Positions 1-6,515 of a stretch of 19,307 nt of DNA are shown here, piece after piece. Numbering within the stretch: position 1 is the stretch's first letter; the number at the start of each line of letters is the position of its first letter. The DNA is taken from NCBI GenBank assembly GCA_019751935.1, contig JAIEMR010000055.1, positions 1 to 19,307 of the forward strand. Reading direction: 5' to 3'. The stretch is from Alphaproteobacteria bacterium. GTDB lineage: Bacteria > Pseudomonadota > Alphaproteobacteria > Paracaedibacterales > CAIULA01. The position numbers were made by a program, and so were the translations under genes. A model generated the notes under the pieces. The model was not told the origin of the DNA. It ran no database searches and worked only from the letters and a program-made list of their open reading frames with translations.

Positions 1-586
1 CCTTTTTAAATTTTTCTATATCAGCTATGGCAGTATCATATTCTAAACCTGCTGTTGCTTCATGAAGAGGTTCAGGAATATCGAGCCGATTTTCGTCATA
101 AGCTGATAATAACGACCAAGTTTTTGCATATCCCTCTATGATTGCTTGTGTACGACTATCATCCGTAGGTTCCGACAAAATAGGAAGGCTATTATCCTTA
201 TTTAATTCTTCATAAACCTTTCTGGCCGATTCTTTAGACCAATATTCTTTCAAAATACGATTGGCCCATTGGCGAAATTGGGTACCTCGTTTGGAGTTCA
301 CTCTATAGCCAACAGAAATAATAGCATCTAAATTATAATGCTCTACTTGATATATCTTTCCATCAGCAGCAGTTGTTGCAAAATTTGCAACAACTGAAGA
401 AGACTCTAACTCTCCTTCATAGAAAACTTTTTTTAAATGGCGTGAAATAACTGACTTATCTCTTTCAAATAACTGAGAAAGCTGATTCAAATTAAGCCAA
501 ACAGTTTCGCTATCCAGCCGAACACTAACCTTGGTATGATTCTTATCTGTTTCAAAAATAATGAGATCTTGATTTTTTATTGTCAT
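1..586 (-). CDS. RhuM-Fic/Doc fusion family protein, 5' part (runs off left edge)
   Basis: I read this frame directly from the minus strand: ATG at 586-584, open to base 1 (195 codons plus one base). The first ~120 residues match the RhuM family: a 'VWLNLNQLSQLFERDKSVIS' helix-turn-helix-like segment near residues 30-50, then an 'AADGKIYQVEHYNLD' strand and a 'GYRVNSKRGTQFRQWA' segment typical of RhuM. From about residue 150 the sequence ('EGYAKTWSLLSAYDENRLD', then 'LEYDTAIADIEKFKK') matches the linker that precedes the Fic domain in RhuM/Fic/Doc fusions. The Fic catalytic HPFxxGN motif would lie outside the window, so AMPylation activity cannot be judged. The frame stays open upstream to a TAG at 663-665, so a longer GTG-started form is possible, but ATG 586 gives the usual RhuM N-terminus. 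RhuM was first named in a Salmonella pathogenicity island; its function is unsettled, and a toxin or anti-phage role is inference. Confidence 0.85.
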   Translation of the reverse strand, partial: MTIKNQDLIIFETDKNHTKVSVRLDSETVWLNLNQLSQLFERDKSVISRHLKKVFYEGELESSSVVANFATTAADGKIYQVEHYNLDAIISVGYRVNSKRGTQFRQWANRILKEYWSKESARKVYEELNKDNSLPILSEPTDDSRTQAIIEGYAKTWSLLSAYDENRLDIPEPLHEATAGLEYDTAIADIEKFKK

Positions 587-693
587 TGAATGCACTTTCA
601 ATTTTGAGTCAAGCGTATTATTCGCCCAACCAACACTATACAAGATAGCTTTCTTTACATCCACCTAGGTATCAGTAAGTAAACTAAAAAAGT

Positions 694-722
694 TGACAAT
701 TGTCCCCTCTAAAGGTTTAACT
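694..722 (+). promoter_or_regulatory. Putative sigma70 promoter upstream of the MFS gene, overlapping a palindrome
   Basis: TTGACA (694-699) is a perfect -35 box. A 17-nt spacer leads to TTTACT (717-722), 4/6 to a -10 box. The -35 overlaps a perfect 10-bp palindrome, GACAATTGTC (696-705), a plausible operator for a dimeric regulator. Transcription would start near 729, at the foot of the hairpin listed next. Inferred from motifs only. Confidence 0.45.
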
Positions 723-728
723 ACTTAG

Positions 729-752
729 AGCATCTTATACTAAGATGCTTTT
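729..752 (+). terminator. Terminator-like hairpin in the MFS leader
   Basis: Perfect 9-bp stem AGCATCTTA/TAAGATGCT with a 3-nt TAC loop (729-749), followed by TTTT (749-752). It lies 47 bp before the MFS start, with no plus-strand gene upstream inside the window. It may be an attenuator or 5'-UTR stabilising stem for the exporter gene, or a leftover terminator. The T-run is short. Confidence 0.5.
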
Positions 753-799
753 CTAAAAACTCTCCCTTATTTTTTAATTTCTTTCAAAAGGATAACTAA

Positions 800-1975
800 A
801 TGCCCAAAGCATTTCTTCCCTTAGCGATTTTGTCGCTTGTCGCTTGCTGCATCGAAGTTGATATTTCTGTGCCAGGCTTTCCAGACATGGCTCATTATTT
901 TAAAGTTCCTGATGGAATAATACAACTTACTCTTGCTTATAATTTTTTTGGATTTTGCTGCGCATCATTTATCTATGGCCCCTTATCAGAATGCTACGGC
1001 CGACGAAAAATTATGGTGTGGGGGAATTTTCTTTTGCTAATTGGTGCTTTCGGTTGTGTTTATGCCCCAACGATTTCGTTTCTTTTAGTGTCTAGATTTA
1101 TTCAAGGCGTTGGAGCTGCTACTTCAGCAGTTGTGGTCTTTGCTATGGTTGCAGACGTCTATCAAAAACATAAAGCCGTTAAAGTTATAAGCATTATGAA
1201 TTCTTTATTAACAACATTGATGGCAATCGCCCCTGTTGTAGGAGCTTTTATTAACCAATGGGTTGGTTGGCGTGGCAATTATGGGTTTATTGCTTTGATA
1301 TGCTTTGTTTCATGGATTTTATTATGGCTATTTCTTTCAGAAACAAAAAAGAAACGAGAAACTCTTAAAGTTAAGAATGTTTTGAATGATTACAAAACAC
1401 TATTTTTAAGTTCAAAACTTATTTACGCCTCTCTCCTTCCAAGCTTACTTTATACAACCTATATTTCCTTTATTGCTTGTGCATCGTTTTTATACATTGA
1501 AACATTTGGTATGTCATTGACAGCCTATGCTCTTCATCAGGCTGCCATAGTTTCTTGTTTTTCTATTACCAGTCTTTTTGTTGAAAAGATTTCAGTCACA
1601 ATAGGAGAAAAAAACTGCATTAAAGGAGGAATGGTAATTTGCATACTAGGGAGCATGGCTCTTGTTACGTTAAGCTTAATTTCACCTTACTCACCATACT
1701 TAACAACAAGCTGTATGATTATCTTTTGCATTGGGTTTTCAATTGTATACCCCATTGTGTTTACAGCTTCATTGGAAATTTTTCCTGAACTAAAAGGAAC
1801 AGCTTCTTCGGCAATTATGGGCATGAGAACACTTTTATGTTCGTCCATTATAGGACTTGTAAGTTACTTATATGATGGAAAGCCCTTAACAGTTGCTCTG
1901 TCTGTCGCATCTCTTGTATGCATCGCCTCAATTTTTTCAGTTAAAGTATGCAGTCAGCTGAATTCTAAGAACTAA
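800..1975 (+). CDS. Bcr/CflA-type MFS multidrug exporter
   Basis: A 391-residue very hydrophobic protein with the layout of a 12-helix DHA1 (drug:H+ antiporter) transporter of the inner membrane. The N-terminus carries the acidic helix-1 signature and 'VPGFPDMAHYF' (residues 24-34), the equivalent of the 'LPALP.M' segment of Bcr/CflA proteins. MFS motif A is 'GPLSECYGRRK' at residues 60-70. It is followed by a motif-B-like 'RFIQGVGAA' and a motif-C-like 'IAPVVGAFI'. A central charged loop after helix 6 ('SETKKKRE') separates the two halves. Start choice: ATG 800 is preceded by AAAGGA. The gene converges on the truncated kinase at 2007 with only about 30 bp between them. The substrate cannot be predicted; Bcr/CflA relatives export drugs such as bicyclomycin or florfenicol. 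The promoter and hairpin upstream suggest transcription independent of neighbours. Confidence 0.85.
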   Translation: MPKAFLPLAILSLVACCIEVDISVPGFPDMAHYFKVPDGIIQLTLAYNFFGFCCASFIYGPLSECYGRRKIMVWGNFLLLIGAFGCVYAPTISFLLVSRFIQGVGAATSAVVVFAMVADVYQKHKAVKVISIMNSLLTTLMAIAPVVGAFINQWVGWRGNYGFIALICFVSWILLWLFLSETKKKRETLKVKNVLNDYKTLFLSSKLIYASLLPSLLYTTYISFIACASFLYIETFGMSLTAYALHQAAIVSCFSITSLFVEKISVTIGEKNCIKGGMVICILGSMALVTLSLISPYSPYLTTSCMIIFCIGFSIVYPIVFTASLEIFPELKGTASSAIMGMRTLLCSSIIGLVSYLYDGKPLTVALSVASLVCIASIFSVKVCSQLNSKN

Positions 1976-2006
1976 TTCCTGAAATCTGGAAAATTTTAAC
2001 TATATA

Positions 2007-2942
2007 TCAACAAGCGTTACCTAGAAAAGAAAGAGTAGCGGAACCTCCTAAACTTTTAGAGGGCTCTTTATATATAAGAGTTGAACCATCCCAGTCAATT
2101 TTAAAAAATACTTTTATTAATTTTTTAAAAACTTCTCTAAAAGCCATCTGCCTTGAACGAGGCACATAAAATAGAACAAAGCCTGCGCTTCCCCCTCCTA
2201 TCAATTTTCCACCTAACGCACCAGCTTCAATACCTTTGCTATATATTTCATCGATCTCAGGAGTAGTCATATTGCCACTTAGCTCTTTTTTTAATTTCCA
2301 TCCTTCTCCAAGGAGTTTTCCAAACTCATCCAAGCTGCCATTTTTAATAAGCTTTTCGCCTGTATCAACTTGCTGCACCATAAGTCGAAGGTAAGATTCC
2401 TTTTGATTGAGGTTCGTTACAATGGATTTACTAACTTCAGAAGAAAAGCGAGAAGATCCCGTATAAACAAGAACCAAATTTTCACTAAGCTCATTTAATA
2501 CATTTCTACTTGCCGTTACAGGAGTAACCGTTACTCCTTCTTTACTAAATGTAATTCTATTAAATCCACCGTATGCAGCAGCATACTGATCTTGAACGCC
2601 ACCTGTTTCTCTTAATATGTCTCTTTCTAGATGTACTGCTTTTTCAGCTAACCCTTTTTTATCAATAAAACCACCCTGAAGAGAAGTTAATGCATTGATC
2701 AATCCTACGCTAAACGAAGAACTGGAACCGATTCCTGTCCTGGCTGGTAAGTCACCCTGATGATGAATTTCCACTCCTTGTGCATTATTAAAACCTAAAA
2801 ATTTCAGGCTTTCTCTTACTGCAGGATGCAAAATTTCCCCAATCGTATCCACTTTTTCAATATGTGACCAAACAACTCTATGCTTTTTTTCAAAGAATAT
2901 AGATTGATAGCGGCATGTTATGTAGCAATATTTGTAAATAGT
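2007..2942 (-). pseudogene. hddA: D-glycero-alpha-D-manno-heptose-7-phosphate kinase (GHMP), 5'-truncated
   Basis: GHMP-superfamily sugar kinase of HddA type, which phosphorylates D-glycero-D-manno-heptose 7-P at C1 for GDP-heptose synthesis. The ATP-binding motif is intact: 'GDLPARTGIGSSSSFSVGL'. So are the downstream 'VQDQYAAAYGGFNRI' segment and the C-terminal GHMP motif 'GALGGKLIGGGSAGFVLF'. The open frame can only start at a GTG (2852-2850), giving 281 aa. Family-like sequence continues upstream of that GTG without a start codon: 'YKYCYITCRYQSIFFEKKH' followed by 'RVVWSHIEKV', back to about 2942. There homology stops, so the first ~30-40 family residues (the 'R.P.R.SF.GGGTD' region) are missing. 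A divergent gene truncated at the same point begins at 2943. I call it a 5'-truncated remnant. It could yield a shortened protein from the GTG, but without the N-terminal substrate-binding strand activity is doubtful. The C-terminus carries an unusual ~16-residue tail after 'IYKE'. Confidence 0.75.
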
Positions 2943-3722
2943 GAAGGAGCAGATTATGTCTTTATGTGTGCTGCTAATACTGCAGGAGCTGCTGTAATTG
3001 TGAACTCCCCTTTATGTCAAATAACACCAAATGTTGTTATGAACACTTATATGTTAGAGGCAGCCTATGCAAACAAAGTAAAAAAGTTTGTATTCATCAG
3101 CAGTGGTGCTGCTTATCCAGATCTGGGAACTAAGGCGCTTGTTGAAGATGACATGTTTACAGCTGACCCGCCTCCTGTTTATTATGCTGTTGGCTGGATG
3201 AAACGATACACAGAGATTCTTTGCAAAACCTATGCTGAGAAGATCTCAAACCCAATGGCCACGCTTGTCATAAGACCTTCAAATATCTATGGTCCTGGAG
3301 ATAAATTTGACCCTCAGAAATCTCATGTGACTGCTGCATTAATCCGTAAAGTGATAGATAGGCTTAATCCTTTTCCTGTATGGGGAACTGGCAAAGATGT
3401 ACGTGATTTAATTTTTATTGAAGATTTCTTAGAAGGAGTTTTTAAAGCCTTTGCTGATAGTGCTCCTTTTTTGGCTGTTAATATAGCATCCGGAAAAGGC
3501 CATACTATTGAAGAAATTCTAAATACGGCTCTCAAAGTTGATAATTATAAAGATGCCATTGTAAGCTATGATCCAACAAAACCACAAACTATTGGTTACA
3601 GGATTATTGATCCTACTTTTGCAAAAAAAACTTTAGGATTTGAAGCAAAAACTTCACTTGAAGAAGGAGTCAGAAAAACAATCACTTGGTACAGACAAAC
3701 TTTCTTAAAAGAAACAGCTTAA
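2943..3722 (+). pseudogene. NAD-dependent epimerase/dehydratase (SDR), 5'-truncated
   Basis: Extended-SDR nucleotide-sugar epimerase/dehydratase related to GDP-fucose-synthase-like enzymes. Family-like sequence starts abruptly at 'EGADYVFMCAANTAGAAVI' (2943) and continues through 'VKKFVFISSGAAYPDLG', 'VIRPSNIYGPGDKFD', 'WGTGKDVRDLIFIEDFLEG' and 'TSLEEGVRKTITWYR' to the stop at 3722. The N-terminal Rossmann GxxGxxG NAD-binding part (~60 residues) is absent. An ATG at 2880 gives a 280-aa frame, but its first 21 residues are simply the antisense of the kinase fragment, and no ribosome site precedes it. The active-site region reads 'YYAVGWMKRY', which does not form a canonical YxxxK. Its stop overlaps the nucleotidyltransferase start (TAATG), showing these two were cotranscribed. 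Without the cofactor-binding half it should be inactive. Confidence 0.72.
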
Positions 3723-4420
3723 TGTTTGAAACTGTAATTTTGGCAGGTGGTTTGGGGAAACGACTCAGAGAGCTAGTCCCTGACCTGCCAAAACCACTAG
3801 CACCTGTGAGCTCTAAGCCATTTATTAGCTTACTGTTTGACCAGTTATTAAAATCTCATATTCAAAAAGTTACCTTAGCTGTGGGATATATGAGTGAAAA
3901 AGTTATAGACACCTTCGGATATCGGTATAAAGATCTTTCTTTAGAATACGTCATTGAAGATGAACAATTAGGAACAGGAGGAGCAATTGCAAATGCCCTC
4001 AAGGGGAAAAATTACAATCAAGCCCTTATATTGAATGGGGATTCATTTTGTAATATCTCAATAGAAGAATTTATAAAATGGCATTTAGAACTGGAAAGCA
4101 GGGCATCCTTAGTTCTTACTTACCAAGAAAATAGAGAAAGATATGGAGGGGTTGAATATAACTCGACAACCCAGCACATCACCTCTTTTATTGAAAAGAA
4201 GAAAGATTTGCTTTCAGGTTATATAAATGCTGGCATTTATCTTTTTTCTAAAGAATTTATTGAGATGTTTCCCGGAACAATTCCCTTATCACTTGAAGCT
4301 CAAATTTTACCCTATCAATTAGGAGATCTGCATGGATGGCCTAGTAAAAAAGAATTTATTGATATTGGCACACCTGATAGTTACACAGAGTCTTTTTCTT
4401 ATCTTAAGAAATTTTTATAA
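3722..4420 (+). CDS. hddC: Sugar-1-phosphate nucleotidyltransferase, HddC-like
   Basis: 232-aa nucleotidyltransferase that transfers NMP to a sugar 1-phosphate. The pyrophosphorylase signature is 'ILAGGLGKRLRELVPDLPKP' near residues 6-25, ending in the catalytic Lys-Pro. 'EDEQLGTGGAIANAL' and the metal-binding 'ILNGDSF' follow. Length and sequence fit D-glycero-alpha-D-manno-heptose-1-phosphate guanylyltransferase (HddC), supported by the adjacent hddA-like kinase. A mannose- or glucose-1-phosphate specificity cannot be excluded. Start: ATG 3722 overlaps the epimerase stop by one base (TAATG) and starts directly at the family N-terminus. The longer in-frame start at 3686 lies inside the epimerase. 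Because the upstream genes are truncated, its original promoter is probably lost and expression would depend on readthrough. The gene itself appears intact. Confidence 0.8.
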   Translation: MFETVILAGGLGKRLRELVPDLPKPLAPVSSKPFISLLFDQLLKSHIQKVTLAVGYMSEKVIDTFGYRYKDLSLEYVIEDEQLGTGGAIANALKGKNYNQALILNGDSFCNISIEEFIKWHLELESRASLVLTYQENRERYGGVEYNSTTQHITSFIEKKKDLLSGYINAGIYLFSKEFIEMFPGTIPLSLEAQILPYQLGDLHGWPSKKEFIDIGTPDSYTESFSYLKKFL

Positions 4421-4471
4421 AAATTATAAAACCCTTTATTAAAAACTAAAAAGTGAAGTTTTTTATCTCAA

Positions 4472-4509
4472 GCTTTTTCCTTTTGAACACGCATTCAAAA
4501 GGAAAAAGC
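4472..4509. terminator. Perfect 16-bp inverted repeat between convergent genes
   Basis: Arms GCTTTTTCCTTTTGAA (4472-4487) and TTCAAAAGGAAAAAGC (4494-4509) pair perfectly around a 6-nt CACGCA loop. It sits between the convergent hddC-like gene and ssb, so it can serve both directions. No long T-run follows on either side, although the arms themselves contain T5/A5 tracts. Confidence 0.6.
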
Positions 4510-4542
4510 CATATTTCTTAAAACTTTCCGACCTATTTCTTA

Positions 4543-5010
4543 TCAAAAAGGCACGTCATCATCCAATTCTTGATAAGATGCTGATGATGGCTTGCTTCCC
4601 GAGGACTCTGAACTTCCATAAGATGCACTCTCATAATCATCTCCCCCGCCTCCTGAACCTTTAGAATCAAGCAGAGTCAATTCACCGCGGAATCTAGATA
4701 ACAAAACTTCGGTACTATAACGTTCTTGCCCGTTTTGATCTGTCCATTTCCGAGTTTGAAGCTGCCCTTCTACATAAATCTTTGAGCCTTTTTTTAGGTA
4801 TTTCTCAGCAATATCCGCAAGACGTTCATTCATAATGACAACTCTATGCCACTCGGTTTTATCTTTACGTTCGCCTGTGTTCTTGTCTTTCCAGGTTTCG
4901 CTTGTCGCCACTGAGACATTCACTATTTTCAAACCGTCCGGCATGAAACGAACTTCTGGATCTCGGCCAAGATTTCCAACCAAAATAACTTTGTTAACAG
5001 ACCCAGCCAT
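4543..5010 (-). CDS. ssb: Single-stranded DNA-binding protein
   Basis: 155-aa SSB that binds single-stranded DNA as a tetramer in replication, recombination and repair. The N-terminal OB fold (about residues 4-110) begins 'AGSVNKVILVGNLGRDPEVR' and contains 'TEWHRVVIMNERLADIAEKY' and 'GSKIYVEGQLQTRKW', all standard SSB landmarks. A flexible Gly/Ser-rich linker follows (residues ~117-147). The acidic tip 'DDDVPF' is the conserved hook for SSB partner proteins such as RecO, PriA and Exo I. The start ATG 5010 gives the usual N-terminus. It is transcribed divergently from erpA over a 92-bp gap and faces the heptose locus across an inverted repeat. Length is normal for the family. Confidence 0.97.
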   Translation of the reverse strand: MAGSVNKVILVGNLGRDPEVRFMPDGLKIVNVSVATSETWKDKNTGERKDKTEWHRVVIMNERLADIAEKYLKKGSKIYVEGQLQTRKWTDQNGQERYSTEVLLSRFRGELTLLDSKGSGGGGDDYESASYGSSESSGSKPSSASYQELDDDVPF

Positions 5011-5056
5011 GATCTAATCCCCTATAAAATTATTGAATAATGTTGTATCTTGCAAA

Positions 5057-5065
5057 TTTATAGCA
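5057..5065 (-). promoter_or_regulatory. Putative extended -10 promoter for ssb
   Basis: On the minus strand TGC-TATAAA (5065-5057) is an extended -10 box. It would place the transcript start about 40 nt before the ssb ATG. No convincing -35 is needed for this class, and a weak TTTCGA lies 16 nt upstream. Motif-based only. Confidence 0.45.
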
Positions 5066-5102
5066 TGTTTTAAAAAAATCGAAAGACAAAAAAAGAGAAA
5101 AA

Positions 5103-5432
5103 ATGAATATCGAGATATCAGATACAGCCGCAAATCGAATTTCTCAGTTATTAGAACACGAAAATTCAAAAGAAACTTTGCGCTTTCGAATTAGTGTTTT
5201 TGGGGGAGGATGTTCAGGCTTCCAATATAACTTCACCTTAGACAGCGCAATGAATACAGATGATCATCTGTTTGAAAAAAATGGGATCTATGTGGTCATT
5301 GATGAGGTTTCTCTGGGCATTCTTGCAGGCAGTCAAATTGACTTTGTTGAAGAACTTGGATCTTCAACATTTGTTATGAAAAACCCTAATGCGGCTTCTT
5401 CTTGTGGCTGCGGAAATTCATTTTCCCTATAA
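5103..5432 (+). CDS. erpA: Iron-sulfur cluster insertion protein ErpA (A-type carrier)
   Basis: 109-aa HesB/IscA-family A-type carrier that delivers Fe-S clusters to apoproteins in the cytoplasm. The three ligand cysteines are present: Cys37 in 'FGGGCSGFQY' and Cys101/Cys103 in the C-terminal 'SSCGCGNSFSL'. The 'KNPNAASSCGCGNSFS' ending and the 'GGGCSGFQYNFT' core resemble ErpA more than IscA or SufA, but these paralogues are hard to separate by eye. Start ATG 5103 follows an A/G-rich stretch. The stop TAA at 5430-5432 abuts the ribosome site (AAGGA) of xthA, so the two are probably cotranscribed. The ErpA-Xth neighbourhood has no obvious biochemical logic. Confidence 0.9.
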   Translation: MNIEISDTAANRISQLLEHENSKETLRFRISVFGGGCSGFQYNFTLDSAMNTDDHLFEKNGIYVVIDEVSLGILAGSQIDFVEELGSSTFVMKNPNAASSCGCGNSFSL

Positions 5433-5445
5433 GGACATTACGTTT

Positions 5446-6216
5446 ATGAAGATTGTGACATGGAATGTAAATTCGGTTCGAGCGCGCCTGCCAATCGTAA
5501 CGTCCTGGCTAGCTTCTCATCAGCCAGATGTTGTGCTGCTACAAGAACTTAAATGCCTTAATGAAGCCTTCCCTCTTCAAGAGATTGAAGATCTTGGTTA
5601 TAACGTTGCTCTGCTCGGGCAAAAAACATTTAATGGTGTTGGCATTCTCTCGAAATCTCCAATTGAAGATATCACATACGGACTGCCACCTTTTATTGGT
5701 GATGAGCAAGCCAGATATATTGAAGCCGTTATTGGCTCTGTCAGGGTTGCCTCTGTTTACGTTCCCAATGGTCAAGAAGTCGGGTCCGATAAATACGCCT
5801 ACAAGCTTAAATTCTTAGATCATTTACGCAGTCATATGGAATCTCTTTTAGCCTATGAGGAAATCTGTGTGATTGGCGGAGATTTTAATATCGCGCCTAC
5901 CGATTCTGATGTTTATGATCCAAAAGAATGGGAAGAAAAAATTCTATGTTCCTCAAAAGAAAGAAATGCTTTTAGAAGCCTGGTAAATTTAGGTTATCAA
6001 GATGCTTTAAGGTTATATCACCAAGGAATAGGCCCATTTACTTGGTGGGATTACAGAGCTGGAGCTTTTGCGAATAATCACGGTTTGCGCATTGATCATT
6101 TTCTTCTCTCCCCTGAAGCTAGCGATATCATCATGGATTGCCAGGTAGATACTCTTCCAAGAGGACTAGACAAAGCATCCGATCATGCGCCAGTATGGTG
6201 CCAATTAAAAATATGA
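5446..6216 (+). CDS. xthA: Exodeoxyribonuclease III / AP endonuclease
   Basis: 256-aa Xth-type member of the exonuclease-endonuclease-phosphatase family. It cleaves DNA at abasic sites in base-excision repair and has 3'-5' exonuclease and 3'-phosphodiesterase activity. Visible catalytic blocks are 'MKIVTWNVNSVRARL' (N-terminal metal-site Asn), 'VVLLQELK' (metal-binding Glu), 'SVYVPNGQ', 'VIGGDFNIAPTDSDVYDP' (Asp/Asn), 'FTWWDYR', 'LRIDHFLLS' and the C-terminal 'KASDHAPVWCQL' (catalytic Asp-His). ATG 5446 is chosen because it starts exactly at the family N-terminus and has AAGGA about 10 nt upstream. A longer frame from 5389 would run inside erpA. It lies directly before gatC with a 7-bp gap, so it may share the operon. 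Confidence 0.95.
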   Translation: MKIVTWNVNSVRARLPIVTSWLASHQPDVVLLQELKCLNEAFPLQEIEDLGYNVALLGQKTFNGVGILSKSPIEDITYGLPPFIGDEQARYIEAVIGSVRVASVYVPNGQEVGSDKYAYKLKFLDHLRSHMESLLAYEEICVIGGDFNIAPTDSDVYDPKEWEEKILCSSKERNAFRSLVNLGYQDALRLYHQGIGPFTWWDYRAGAFANNHGLRIDHFLLSPEASDIIMDCQVDTLPRGLDKASDHAPVWCQLKI

Positions 6217-6223
6217 GGTTTTT

Positions 6224-6511
6224 ATGTCCTTAAAAAAAGAAGACGTTAAAAAAATTGCCAGGCTTTCTCGTATTAAAGTTGAAGAACAAGAATATGAACA
6301 TATCGCAGGGCAACTAAATTCCATTATGGATTGGATTGATCAATTAACCGCCGTTGATACAAGCAGCATTGATATGCAATGCAAGGAAGATACCTCTGTG
6401 ATGTTTGAACGCCCCGATGCTGTCACTGCCGGAAGGATAGTTGATGATATTTTGGCAAATGCCCCCTCCTCTCAACACAACATGTTTTCCGTACCCAAAG
6501 TTATAGAGTAA
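6224..6511 (+). CDS. gatC: Asp-tRNA(Asn)/Glu-tRNA(Gln) amidotransferase subunit C
   Basis: 95-aa GatC, the small subunit that wraps GatA and stabilises the GatCAB amidotransferase. Typical features are an N-terminal 'DVKKIARLSRIKVEEQE' helix, the 'LNSIMDWIDQLTAVDTS' helix and the extended tail 'MQCKEDTSVMFERPDAVT', then 'NAPSSQHNMFSVPKVIE'. ATG 6224 has GAGG 5 nt upstream. gatA begins 4 bp after the stop. It has little independent activity; its presence marks the indirect route of tRNA amidation. Confidence 0.95.
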   Translation: MSLKKEDVKKIARLSRIKVEEQEYEHIAGQLNSIMDWIDQLTAVDTSSIDMQCKEDTSVMFERPDAVTAGRIVDDILANAPSSQHNMFSVPKVIE

Positions 6512-6515
6512 CCCC

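Noticed and set aside
2880..2942. N-terminal 21 residues of the plus-strand frame beginning at ATG 2880 as a genuine epimerase N-terminus
   Set aside because: These codons are exactly antisense to the conserved kinase segment 'YCYITCRYQSIFFEKKH', and no ribosome site precedes the ATG. They are a by-product of the junction.
2956..2958. GAAGGAG followed by ATG at 2956 as an internal restart of the epimerase
   Set aside because: The ATG is not in the epimerase frame, and GAAGGAG is simply the Glu-Gly-Ala codons of the conserved protein.
5389..5445. Longer xthA start at 5389
   Set aside because: It lies inside erpA, lacks a ribosome site and adds residues before the family N-terminus 'MKIVTWNVNSVR'.
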